Below are positions 26,910-35,016 of a DNA stretch of 42,019 bases, piece after piece. Position 1 is the first letter of the stretch. Each line of letters opens with the position of its first letter. A model generated the notes under the pieces. That model was given only the letters and a program-made list of their open reading frames with translations. It was not told the DNA's origin and ran no database searches. Made by a program: the position numbers and the translations under genes. Location: the IMG/VR virus record IMGVR_UViG_3300034418_008782, positions 1 to 42,019 of that record. One strand, written 5' to 3'. The DNA is from a virus.

Positions 26910-27301
26910 CTAAACTCACAGCTTTACTATTGACTACGATTTTGGCCCCACTTCCAGTGATGGCGAGTGGAAAGCACTATCAGCGTGGCTACTTCGAAGA
27001 GGAAACCTGCTACCGATACGTCTATCGTGAGGAGTATGTCCCTGGGAACTCATCTCGCCCGGGCTACGTAAAGAGCTTTCGAGAGAAGGTAGAGGTAGAC
27101 TGCAAGAGAAATCACGGCACTCACATACCAAGGAAAGAACCAAAGGTCGATGACAACTCGTGCCTTGAAGGAAGCATTCTCGGTGGTATTGCTGGTGGTG
27201 GAGCCGGAGCAGCACTTTCTCGTGGTGATGGAAGATGGTGGGCGATCCCTCTTGGTATCGTTGGAGGTACTCTAGTGGGATGCCAGATTGACGGAGGCTG
27301 A
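26906..27301 (+). CDS. Secreted glycine-zipper protein (131 aa)
   Basis: Signal peptide at 1-20 (MTKLTALLLTTILAPLPVMA). C-terminal glycine-zipper segment LGGIAGGGAGAALSRGDGRW...GIVGGTLVGC, as in 17-kDa-surface-antigen/SlyB-like envelope proteins, able to insert in or disturb membranes. Paired with the secreted peptidase, it suggests an envelope-directed module. Role inferred. Confidence 0.75.
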   Translation: MTKLTALLLTTILAPLPVMASGKHYQRGYFEEETCYRYVYREEYVPGNSSRPGYVKSFREKVEVDCKRNHGTHIPRKEPKVDDNSCLEGSILGGIAGGGAGAALSRGDGRWWAIPLGIVGGTLVGCQIDGG

Positions 27302-27480
27302 TGCAGTTTGACCTAACCATAGAAGACTATTCTCTGATCATAAATTCTTTACATTACTACAAGAAAGTGGAGAAAGTCGGTCACTTCAGTCAGTTTGACG
27401 TTGACCGTATCAACCAGTTGAGGGATAAAATGGCGTACCAACTCATCCCAAGTCCATACAGCAAAACAGGAGACAGTTGA
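27301..27480 (+). CDS. Hypothetical protein (59 aa)
   Basis: Starts at the preceding stop (TGATG). Helical, Tyr-rich (YSLIINSLHYYKKVEKVGHF). Its stop codon lies inside operator 8, so the operator overlaps coding sequence. No family recognised. Confidence 0.6.
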   Translation: MQFDLTIEDYSLIINSLHYYKKVEKVGHFSQFDVDRINQLRDKMAYQLIPSPYSKTGDS

Positions 27481-27527
27481 AGAACTGGCACATTGGAGGG
27501 TTTATACCCTCCATTTTTTGTTATTAT
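27474..27527 (+). promoter_or_regulatory. Operator/promoter module 8
   Basis: CAGTTGAAGAACTG (27474-27487) is a perfect 5-bp inverted repeat; GCAC follows and TATTAT (27522-27527) lies 34 bp after the repeat. Predicted +1 near 27534. Drives the topoisomerase subunit gene. Confidence 0.75.
27495..27519 (+). terminator. Intrinsic terminator within module 8
   Basis: GGAGGGT (27495-27501), loop TTAT, ACCCTCC (27506-27512), then ATTTTTTG. Confidence 0.82.
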
Positions 27528-27550
27528 AGTTCTATAAACAGAAGGAGTCT

Positions 27551-29533
27551 ATGACCACCACCTTGGACAAAAACATCATTCCTGTCAACATAGTTGACGA
27601 GATGAAGACAGCCTATGGCGACTACGCCCTTGCGGTCATCATCGGTCGTGCAATCCCTGACATTTATGATGGTCTAAAACCGGTGACCCGCCGAATCCTC
27701 ACAGCGATGAAGTGGTTGAACTTGAAGCCAGACGGCCGCTTTATGAAAGCAGCACGTGTAGAAGGCGAAACTATGGGTCGTCTCCATCCCCAAGGCGGCG
27801 CTTACGGAGCCATGGTTACAGTTGCTGCGCCGTACAAAAACAACATCACCTACATCAACGGACACGGAAACTGGGGGAGTCCTACTGACAACGCAGCTGC
27901 ACCCAGGTACACTGAGTGTAAGCTCACTGAGTTTGCTTGGGACATCCTCCTTGACGATTTTGACATTTGTGAGACCAAACCAAACTACGACGACTCCACA
28001 CGGGAACCCATTCGACTAGAGGCGAAGATCCCCACCGTGCTGTTGAATGGCGTGGAAGGAATTGGAGTTGGGGTGGCAACGAAAGTCGCCCCTCACAACA
28101 TCACAGACGTTTGCAAAGCTGTGGAGTTTGTGGCAAAAGGCAACAAAAAGAAAGCAGCAGAAACACTGATCCCTGACTTCCCAGGCGGGTGCGACATCGT
28201 AAAAAGCGAAAGCATCAAGGAATATGCCGTGACGGGCATTGGGTCAATGAAACTTCGTGCCAAATGTGTCGAAGGTGTAGAGAAGCGTGCTCGATCCGAG
28301 CGAGTTACACTAACTTTCACCAACCTCCCTTATCAGACTAACACAGAATCTATTGGTGATCAGATCAAGAAAGGTCTGGAGCAAGGAAAGATCAGTGGCA
28401 TTGCTGAGGTTCGAGACGAGAGTGATCGTGAAGGTGACCGCTTACTCATCATCCTCAAGCCTAAAGTAAAAGCTGTTGATGTTGTTCCTTACCTCTATCA
28501 GTTTACCGACCTTCAATCCACCTTTTCCTCACGTTCTCTCTTCATTGATGGCACGAAGCCCGTCGAGCTTGCGCCCCACCAAGTAGTAGAGCGTTGGTTG
28601 GTATGGCGACTGCAACGTTTGGTCGTCAAGTTCTCCAGCGAGAAAGAGAAGCTGATTGATCGCCTCCACATCATCGATGGCTTGATGAAGGCACTAGACA
28701 AGATTGATCTAGTCATTAGCATCATCCGCAAAGCCAAGGACAAAACTGAGGCCAAAACCAAGTTGATGTCAAGCCGCTCGCTCAAACTCAGCGCAGCTCA
28801 AGCAGAAGCAGTGTTGGACATGCGACTTCGTCAATTGACCAATATGGACAGCGAAGAGTTGGAAAACGAGAAAAAACTTAAACTGGATAGGGTGGATGTA
28901 TTATCTATCTTGATTGAAAATGAAAATGAAAGAAAAAGTTATGTTGTCAATGAAGTGAAGCAAATCGCTAAAAAGTTTGGCTTTTCTCGCAAATGTAAGA
29001 TGATTGAAGTTGACGAAGCACCCGTAGTTGTCAAAGGAGCCATCACTCGCACCTCAGCTCCTAAAATGCGTTTTATGAAGATTGATTCTAAGAAAGGAAT
29101 CATCGAGCAGCTGAAAAAGCCGCGTGGAGCCAACCTAATCCTTGATAAAGACAAGGTGGTGTTCATCACCAACAATGGAATGTTCAAGAAAGTCCCACCA
29201 ACATTCAAAGGCCCCTTGTATGACGGACCAACAGAAGTCATCACTCGAGGAACTGAACCCGAAATCAGCACTCGAAACTATCTGGTTGTGTTCGAACTTG
29301 ACAATCAAATCAAAGCAATGGTATTGAGCGGTCAGGATCTTTGTAAAACCACATCCAAAGGCAAGAGCTTCTTGCCAAATGATGCAAAACTAATTTACAT
29401 GGGTGAGGATTCCTACACAGTGACATTCAAATCTAAACGAAAAAAGCCTCTTGTTCTTAACGCAAAAACTGCAAAAGTCGCTCGTCCTGGTGCCAAAGGA
29501 AACAAAATCTGCAGCATTGCTGATATAGCCTAA
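27551..29533 (+). CDS. Type IIA topoisomerase subunit A (GyrA/ParC-like)
   Basis: 660 aa. Breaks and rejoins DNA through a tyrosine. GLKPVTRRILTAMKWLNLKP (41-60) is the winged-helix start, RLHPQGGAYGAMV (77-89) the region matching the quinolone pocket, and AAPRYTECKL contains catalytic Tyr120. Coiled-coil arm with the globular knob follows, including QAEAVLDMRLRQLT. Bacterial GyrA is about 850 aa; here only roughly 160 residues follow the coiled coil, so the beta-pinwheel is short or incomplete. The ATPase partner (GyrB/ParE type) is not in this window. It likely relieves supercoils during phage replication. Confidence 0.92.
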   Translation: MTTTLDKNIIPVNIVDEMKTAYGDYALAVIIGRAIPDIYDGLKPVTRRILTAMKWLNLKPDGRFMKAARVEGETMGRLHPQGGAYGAMVTVAAPYKNNITYINGHGNWGSPTDNAAAPRYTECKLTEFAWDILLDDFDICETKPNYDDSTREPIRLEAKIPTVLLNGVEGIGVGVATKVAPHNITDVCKAVEFVAKGNKKKAAETLIPDFPGGCDIVKSESIKEYAVTGIGSMKLRAKCVEGVEKRARSERVTLTFTNLPYQTNTESIGDQIKKGLEQGKISGIAEVRDESDREGDRLLIILKPKVKAVDVVPYLYQFTDLQSTFSSRSLFIDGTKPVELAPHQVVERWLVWRLQRLVVKFSSEKEKLIDRLHIIDGLMKALDKIDLVISIIRKAKDKTEAKTKLMSSRSLKLSAAQAEAVLDMRLRQLTNMDSEELENEKKLKLDRVDVLSILIENENERKSYVVNEVKQIAKKFGFSRKCKMIEVDEAPVVVKGAITRTSAPKMRFMKIDSKKGIIEQLKKPRGANLILDKDKVVFITNNGMFKKVPPTFKGPLYDGPTEVITRGTEPEISTRNYLVVFELDNQIKAMVLSGQDLCKTTSKGKSFLPNDAKLIYMGEDSYTVTFKSKRKKPLVLNAKTAKVARPGAKGNKICSIADIA

Positions 29534-29560
29534 TTTACCACTTTCATTCACTGTTACAAT
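29534..29560 (+). promoter_or_regulatory. TTTAC-N16 class promoter
   Basis: TTTACC (29534-29539) starts at the topoisomerase stop codon; 15-bp spacer, TACAAT (29555-29560). Predicted +1 near 29567; ACTGAGG near 29570-29576 may be a weak ribosome binding site. Confidence 0.62.
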
Positions 29561-29582
29561 AACAACGTTACTGAGGTTTCAC

Positions 29583-30158
29583 ATGGAATTCGACCAGATA
29601 ATTTACCCCGTTACTCGCTTATTGGCTAATCCTCGGATCTTTTGGGCTATTGCTAACTCGTTTGATGGGCCTCCTGGCGATGTAATCCAAGACGCCTTCT
29701 ATGATCTCATCGAAAACAAAATCCACGAACTTGAAAATCTTGAAGAAGCTGAATGGGGAGCAAGCGAGCTCTGCTTCCGATTAGATGATGAACGAGAAGG
29801 AGTGTTTCAAATTATTACTGACGAAGGATTTGCAATCGAGCTCCACCCTCAAGGAGACGGCACAGAAACCGGTTCTAAATACTCCACTATCAAAAACATG
29901 GAGCAGCTCAATGTCAGCTCGCATATCTACTCCCACTTGATTCGTAGTATTGAGCAAGTTCGTCCCGATCTCAAGGACAACATCGCCCTAGTTGAGATGC
30001 CTACTGAAGCTAATGGGTTCCTCAAAGATGAGAGTGGCGACAGATTCCAAGGTCGGTTTCACCTTCTTAGCGACTCTGCTAAAATATACGAGTTCAACAT
30101 TGAAATCATTGATCTTCATGCAGGTGAACTCCGTGCTTTTGTTAAGGAGGTTGAATGA
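29583..30158 (+). CDS. Hypothetical protein (191 aa)
   Basis: Acidic alpha/beta protein without membrane segments. It heads a three-gene unit (29583-31299) with ATGA-type overlaps that runs into the polymerase region, so a replication-associated role is possible. No family recognised. Confidence 0.68.
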   Translation: MEFDQIIYPVTRLLANPRIFWAIANSFDGPPGDVIQDAFYDLIENKIHELENLEEAEWGASELCFRLDDEREGVFQIITDEGFAIELHPQGDGTETGSKYSTIKNMEQLNVSSHIYSHLIRSIEQVRPDLKDNIALVEMPTEANGFLKDESGDRFQGRFHLLSDSAKIYEFNIEIIDLHAGELRAFVKEVE

Positions 30159-30982
30159 GCAACCAACTTGATGATTTGAACGAGCTTCTCTCAACGTTGT
30201 ACAAACGTGAAGAAGATAGCGAAGAGCGTCTCGTTGCTCTTGCAGAGCGATACATGAAAGATGACATCAAAACACTAGAAAACCTTGTTACAACCTTCAA
30301 AAATCGCCTAAATCATCTTGAATCTGTACATGCCAAACTAGAAGAACGACGACAGCAGTCATTTGAACGACAAAGACAAGTATTGATTAACAAAATTAAA
30401 AAACTTGATTTGTCTAATAATGATAATGTACTAACCACAGTCGAAAATAAGAATGACCAAAATGATATAGTTGACACTAAGACACTACAAGCACTATCTT
30501 ACACAGTGTTTGACACCATTCTTTTTTCAATTACTAAGGGTTCTGCGCCTGACTTCACACTTATTAGTCAATCTGCGCTATTCGAAACTGTTTACATAAA
30601 CATTTCTCGTGGTTATGACTCTTATTTATTTAGCGAAGTCCCTGCTTCTGCTAAAGTCGCAATCATACAAGGTCGCTCAATTTTAGAAGAACTTAGAGAC
30701 CGCGAAGAACGGTTTTTAGATGAGCCAGATCTTTGGGATATTTACGCTCCTCAAATTCAAGATTGGTGGATCAACTGTGCTTTACCTTTGATTTTTGGGG
30801 AACGCGATCCTGATTGGGACAACACAGTTCTTCCAACTTACGATGAGATGCAGAGGTGGAAGTCAAATGAGTTTTCTCAACGTCAATTTTTTCCAGCCAT
30901 TATGGATCTTATTGAACTAGCAAAAGACAAAGCATCAATCGTCGCCAGCTCTTTCAATTTCAACGAACTTCTTTCTGTATAA
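30155..30982 (+). CDS. Hypothetical coiled-coil protein (275 aa)
   Basis: Residues about 15-85 form a long charged coiled coil (KTLENLVTTFKNRLNHLESV...LEERRQQSFERQRQV). After an Asn/Asp-rich linker there is a globular C-terminal domain with several Trp. The nucleotide composition of the middle part is more A/T-rich than its neighbours. ATGA overlap upstream; its last base is the first base of the next start. No family recognised. Confidence 0.65.
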   Translation: MSNQLDDLNELLSTLYKREEDSEERLVALAERYMKDDIKTLENLVTTFKNRLNHLESVHAKLEERRQQSFERQRQVLINKIKKLDLSNNDNVLTTVENKNDQNDIVDTKTLQALSYTVFDTILFSITKGSAPDFTLISQSALFETVYINISRGYDSYLFSEVPASAKVAIIQGRSILEELRDREERFLDEPDLWDIYAPQIQDWWINCALPLIFGERDPDWDNTVLPTYDEMQRWKSNEFSQRQFFPAIMDLIELAKDKASIVASSFNFNELLSV

Positions 30983-31299
30983 TGGACATTTTTGAATACG
31001 AAGCTGAGCTTCAAGAAAAAGCTAAAGCGCAAAGAGCGCGCAAAAACATTCGCGAAATCGTAGGTTTCGGAATGGTTGAAGCAATGGAAAAGTCGTATGA
31101 AACTTGGTTAGAAAAGAAAACCACAAGCGCACAAAAGCGTTATTTGACTTGGAGGTTGAGGTTTAGGCTTCGTTTCAATCATATGCCTGACGTAATCGAG
31201 CGTCTCGAAGAATCCGCAAATGTAGGTTTGTTTGACGAGGAAGTTGGACCGCTCTATGACGAAGTAGCACACACTGAAGTGTGGACAGGGAAGGGGTAG
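30982..31299 (+). CDS. Hypothetical basic helical protein (105 aa)
   Basis: N-terminal half strongly basic (ELQEKAKAQRARKNIREI), middle Arg-rich (RYLTWRLRFRLRFNHM), acidic C-terminus. It could bind nucleic acid. It is the last gene before the polymerase promoter. No family recognised. Confidence 0.65.
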   Translation: MDIFEYEAELQEKAKAQRARKNIREIVGFGMVEAMEKSYETWLEKKTTSAQKRYLTWRLRFRLRFNHMPDVIERLEESANVGLFDEEVGPLYDEVAHTEVWTGKG

Positions 31300-31326
31300 T
31301 TTACCTCTTCCCATTTTTGCTATAAT
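31300..31326 (+). promoter_or_regulatory. TTTAC-N16 class promoter
   Basis: TTTACC (31300-31305), 15-bp spacer, TATAAT (31321-31326). Predicted +1 near 31328; the 34-nt leader contains CGGAG about 8 nt before the polymerase ATG. Confidence 0.68.
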
Positions 31327-31361
31327 AACAACACAAGAAAATCTATCGGAGTCTCGCCTCT

Positions 31362-32834
31362 ATGAAGTTGAATGAAATTGGTTACCCAGTTTTGTCAGAC
31401 GACATCCATTCTAAAGTGTTTGGAGATTTGCATCGTGATGCGCCTGCGCAACGCAAAGTAGATCGTTCTCGTCGTCTCCTTGATCGAGCAAACGTTCCCA
31501 ACCCCATTGACTATCCTGATAACCTTTACACTGGTGATCTCCCTTTACCTAAACTAAAAGGAAATAACATCATTGATCACTTCGAAAAAATCGCTAAAGA
31601 GCAACTCGGCGATTATCCCAAGCTGGCCGAAGAGTTCTCTAAGTGCAAAGTTATTTCACCACCACCTGTTGATGTGCTGAAGTTTGAAGCAGGATGGACT
31701 CGCTACGAACCTGCAAAGAATGGGTGGAAAGTTACTAATGAAGCTCCTAAGGAACGAGCTCTAACATTTGACACTGAGACTTTTGTTGAAGGTGGCAACT
31801 ATCCTATTATCGGCACTGCTCTATCATCCAAAGCTTATTATCTGTGGCTTGCTAAAGAACTTCTTGATCCAACAATTCCTCAAGACGAGTGGGATCAATA
31901 CAACTTGGTTCCACTAACTGAGAATGCTTTTGTTGTTGGGCATAACATCAGTTTTGATCGTGTGCGCGTTTCAAATGCTTATACATTGAAAACAAGTAAA
32001 CCAGAGAACTTTTACTTTGACACACTGAGTAGTCATGTAGCAGTTGCTGGTTTGGCAAGTGGTCAGCGTTGGTTGTACACCTTGACCAACAAAAACCCAG
32101 AGCTTCTTACTCCAGAAGAACAACGTAAACTTCGCTATCGTCCTCGTTGGGTTGATGAAGGTGCTACAAACTCTCTTGTTGCGGCTTATAACTTCCATGT
32201 GTATGAGTCTCGCAAATTCTTTGACGAGAATGCTAAGCCTTTGGATGAAGGTGATAAGTTGGTTCGTCGCATCTTTGTGGATGCCAAGTCACTGCTTGAA
32301 ATTAACGTGATGTTGGAAGATGCAGTTGTTTATGCATTGAAGGATGCTTTCTACACAACTGAGTTGTTCCAAGCAATTTGGCCTCGTTATCGCGAGTGCT
32401 CACCAACTATGGTGCACCTTTCTGGTCATTACTTCCTCAATGGTTCTCGAGTTCCTGTTGCTGATAATTGGTACAAGTGGATCAAGCAAGTTGACAAAGC
32501 ATATTACGATGCACTAGAAGAAGTGCAAGAAATTGCTAAAGATCTCGCCGATGATCTCTACTTGCATTGGAAAGGCATTTACGACAAAGATCGTGATGAC
32601 GCAGCTAAGTGGGTGAATGAAGATCCGTGGCGTAAGCAAATGGATTGGGTTGTCAAAACAGAAAAAGGTCGTTATGCTCACTGCCCAAATTGGTATCGCC
32701 CCTTCAAAAAGGATCCCGATCATCGTGTAACCACCAAATCTAAATTGCTCCACTTTCTTTTGAGGTTGACGTGGAATGGACAACCTATTCAGTGGGTTGA
32801 TGGAATGGGGTGGTGTTATGATGATGGGACCTGA
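31362..32834 (+). CDS. Family-A DNA polymerase, N-terminal part (3'-5' exonuclease)
   Basis: 490 aa. Replicative polymerase, proofreading half. Exo I LTFDTETFV (Asp137, Glu139), Exo II VVGHNISFDR (Asp199), Exo III YALKDAFYT (Tyr324, Asp328). The upstream phrase GWTRYE...GWKV and the inserted spacer domain resemble mitochondrial pol gamma and its phage relatives rather than E. coli Pol I or T7. The frame stops (TGA) right after WCYDDGT, and the palm/finger half resumes past an HNH gene at about 33634. So this is either the 5' part of a gene interrupted by an intron or one subunit of a split polymerase. Confidence 0.88.
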   Translation: MKLNEIGYPVLSDDIHSKVFGDLHRDAPAQRKVDRSRRLLDRANVPNPIDYPDNLYTGDLPLPKLKGNNIIDHFEKIAKEQLGDYPKLAEEFSKCKVISPPPVDVLKFEAGWTRYEPAKNGWKVTNEAPKERALTFDTETFVEGGNYPIIGTALSSKAYYLWLAKELLDPTIPQDEWDQYNLVPLTENAFVVGHNISFDRVRVSNAYTLKTSKPENFYFDTLSSHVAVAGLASGQRWLYTLTNKNPELLTPEEQRKLRYRPRWVDEGATNSLVAAYNFHVYESRKFFDENAKPLDEGDKLVRRIFVDAKSLLEINVMLEDAVVYALKDAFYTTELFQAIWPRYRECSPTMVHLSGHYFLNGSRVPVADNWYKWIKQVDKAYYDALEEVQEIAKDLADDLYLHWKGIYDKDRDDAAKWVNEDPWRKQMDWVVKTEKGRYAHCPNWYRPFKKDPDHRVTTKSKLLHFLLRLTWNGQPIQWVDGMGWCYDDGT

Positions 32835-32842
32835 CTCCCAGG

Positions 32843-32861
32843 TGGAACAATGTTCCAGTCA
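32843..32861 (+). repeat. 19-bp direct repeat flanking the HNH gene, left copy
   Basis: TGGAACAATGTTCCAGTCA, identical to 33591-33609. Each copy contains the palindrome TGGAACA-A-TGTTCCA. The left copy starts 9 nt after the end of the polymerase exonuclease frame. Confidence 0.85.
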
Positions 32862-32864
32862 GAG

Positions 32865-32891
32865 TTTACTGTGTCCAGTAAGAGGTAAAAT
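32865..32891 (+). promoter_or_regulatory. TTTAC-N16 class promoter
   Basis: TTTACT (32865-32870), 15-bp spacer, TAAAAT (32886-32891). Predicted +1 is 32898, the A of the HNH start codon. Confidence 0.65.
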
Positions 32892-32897
32892 AAACCT

Positions 32898-33584
32898 ATG
32901 GACAAAACTCACAAACATCACATCATCCCCCGTAGTCGTGGAGGGTCTGATGAACCAAACAATCTTACTGACATCAACTTTATCGAACACGCCAAACTAC
33001 ACGCCATAGACTATCTAAACGGCGGCCCTAGATTCGACTTCCGACATGAAGGTTGGAAGTGGTTGGACGAGGATCTACGCCAAAAGGTCTTGAACAAGGT
33101 AAGGCAAGAATCTTACGGAAACAGGGGTCGTTGGGGTGGTCGTGACAATGGAGAACCACACCCTTGTGAAGGTCTGAAATGGTGGAATAATGGAGTTGAA
33201 TCGCAGTTATTTAGAGACTCTCCAGGTGATGATTGGGTTGAAGGACGACTATGGGACGATGATTGGACGTCAGACTATGACCGAAGTCATAACAAAAACC
33301 GAAAAATGTGGAACAACGGCACAGAAACCCGTCTCAGTTTTGAATCCCCTGGGCCGGACTGGAAGTTAGGAGATCTGGAAGAAAGAAACAAAAAGAAAGG
33401 ACGGCCAGGGATCCCAAAACAAGAAGAGTGGAGACGCCAACGTTCTGAAGATAGTAAAGGAGAAAAGAACCCATGCTTTGGCAAACAGTGGTGGACGAAT
33501 GGTGATGAGAATGTTTATCTCCGTCAAGATGAAGTCCCTCCCGAAGACTATTATCGCGGTCGCACACTAAAACGTAACCAATAA
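32898..33584 (+). CDS. HNH homing endonuclease within the polymerase locus
   Basis: 228 aa. The HNH motif is at the very N-terminus: KHHIIPRSRGG (about 5-15), EPNNLTDI, then FIEHAKLHAIDYL. The rest carries three copies of a W(W/N)NG...PG..W..GR module (KWWNNGVESQLFRDSPGDDW, KMWNNGTETRLSFESPGPDW, QWWTNGDENVYLRQDEVPPE), also found once in each GIY-YIG enzyme of this window. Own promoter, ATG at +1. It separates the exonuclease and polymerase halves and is flanked by a 19-bp repeat, so it is a mobile insertion. Confidence 0.9.
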   Translation: MDKTHKHHIIPRSRGGSDEPNNLTDINFIEHAKLHAIDYLNGGPRFDFRHEGWKWLDEDLRQKVLNKVRQESYGNRGRWGGRDNGEPHPCEGLKWWNNGVESQLFRDSPGDDWVEGRLWDDDWTSDYDRSHNKNRKMWNNGTETRLSFESPGPDWKLGDLEERNKKKGRPGIPKQEEWRRQRSEDSKGEKNPCFGKQWWTNGDENVYLRQDEVPPEDYYRGRTLKRNQ

Positions 33585-33590
33585 ATCGAC

Positions 33591-33609
33591 TGGAACAATG
33601 TTCCAGTCA
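33591..33609 (+). repeat. 19-bp direct repeat flanking the HNH gene, right copy
   Basis: TGGAACAATGTTCCAGTCA. With its flanking bases this copy is a perfect inverted repeat with 9-bp arms around AAT (33588-33608). The ATG at 33598 that opens the polymerase C-terminal frame lies inside it. Confidence 0.85.
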
Positions 33610-35016
33610 AACACACACTCTCTCTCAACCAAAATGGCACTCGTAAAAATCCCCCATCCCAAAGGCACCACTGACAATGTCGGAGGACTCATCACAAAAG
33701 AGTTTGTGAAGGACATGGAGGTCGGACGACTTGATAGTGAAAACCCCACAGCGAAAAGAGTCCTTGAAGTGGCTAACCTCGTTTCGTACTGGACGGGTGT
33801 TCGTAGCCGTGTTCATGAACGAATCATTGCAAAGGTAGAAAATCCCTACGGTGAAGATGCTTTGTTGATGGCACCTAACATCCTTGTCCATGGCACTGTG
33901 ACCCGTCGAACAGTCGAAAACCTTTTGGTTGTGATGTGTTCTACAAAAAATTGGCGTATCGGTACTGAACTTAAGTCTCGCTTCAAAGCACCTGATGGTT
34001 GGAAGATTGTGATGGCTGACTTCGATGCTCAAGAAATGGGTATTGCTTCTATCTACGCTGATATGTGGGAAGGCGGTTATGTTGGTGCTTCGCCTTTATC
34101 ATACACAGTGTTAGTCGGATCTAAAGAAAATGGATCTGATTCTCACACAGCTCTTGCCCGACAAATCTTCAAAAAAGAATATGAAGGCATTGAGTGGAAG
34201 CATGGCAAAATGCTGAAAGATGGCGAGCCAATTGATAAGGAAACAAAGTCTCTACTTGGAACTTGCCGAGATGTTACAAAAGGTGTGAACTTCGCTGTTC
34301 TGTATGGTGCTGGAATCAAAACTACTGCTAACACCATTCAGAAAGCATTTCCAGAAAGATCAACTGCTGAGTTGAAAAAGTTTGCACAAAATGCATTGGC
34401 TTCTAAGAAAGGGATCAAAAACCCTGAAGGTTATTTTGAAGGTGGATCCGACAGTGGGGCATTCAACATTATGGTAAAAGTTGGAATGAAGAGCAAAGTG
34501 CCTACACTCCCAGCTCTAGGCACTCGCATTTCCAATGCACTTCGTCCAGCGGTTGTCGGTGATGACTTTGCCACAGGTCGAATGAACTTTTGCATTCAGT
34601 CTGCCGGCGCTGAAATGCTAGCAATCATCCTCACAGCTTCACAATGGCTTGCTGATGAGTTCAAAATTCCAGCACAGTTTGCTGTGAGCATTCACGATGA
34701 GTTGAGTTGGTTCGTTCCAGAAAAATATGCTAAGTTGTTTGCTGGTGTGTTCCAAATCGCTCACCTTTACTCTTGGGCAAGGTTCCAAGCAGGATGCGGA
34801 ATCAATGATCTTCCTCTCGCCAGAGCATTCTTCTCTGCTGTGGCCATCGATGATCGCATTCGCAAATCACCTTACGAAGATACAACGACACCATCTAACC
34901 CTCAGGGTAAGACTGAAAAAGCCGGAGAAGAATTCACTATCACTGACTTATTCGAGGATGGCACATTGAAAAAACTACAAACCCGACTTAACCTCATTCA
35001 ACAGGGTGTCCTCTAA
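33598..35016 (+). CDS. Family-A DNA polymerase, C-terminal part (polymerase domain)
   Basis: 472 aa from the first ATG; residues from MALVKIPHPKG (ATG at 33634) look like genuine pol gamma-type sequence, whereas the first twelve look like insert-derived leader. Motif A VMADFDAQEMG (Asp141, Glu146), motif B RDVTKGVNFAVLYGAG (Arg224, Lys228, Phe232, Tyr236), motif C SIHDE (Asp367, Glu368): all catalytic residues are intact. Joined to the N-terminal part it gives a complete pol gamma-like enzyme of about 950 aa. Expression either needs RNA splicing or yields a separate subunit. Confidence 0.88.
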   Translation: MFQSNTHSLSTKMALVKIPHPKGTTDNVGGLITKEFVKDMEVGRLDSENPTAKRVLEVANLVSYWTGVRSRVHERIIAKVENPYGEDALLMAPNILVHGTVTRRTVENLLVVMCSTKNWRIGTELKSRFKAPDGWKIVMADFDAQEMGIASIYADMWEGGYVGASPLSYTVLVGSKENGSDSHTALARQIFKKEYEGIEWKHGKMLKDGEPIDKETKSLLGTCRDVTKGVNFAVLYGAGIKTTANTIQKAFPERSTAELKKFAQNALASKKGIKNPEGYFEGGSDSGAFNIMVKVGMKSKVPTLPALGTRISNALRPAVVGDDFATGRMNFCIQSAGAEMLAIILTASQWLADEFKIPAQFAVSIHDELSWFVPEKYAKLFAGVFQIAHLYSWARFQAGCGINDLPLARAFFSAVAIDDRIRKSPYEDTTTPSNPQGKTEKAGEEFTITDLFEDGTLKKLQTRLNLIQQGVL

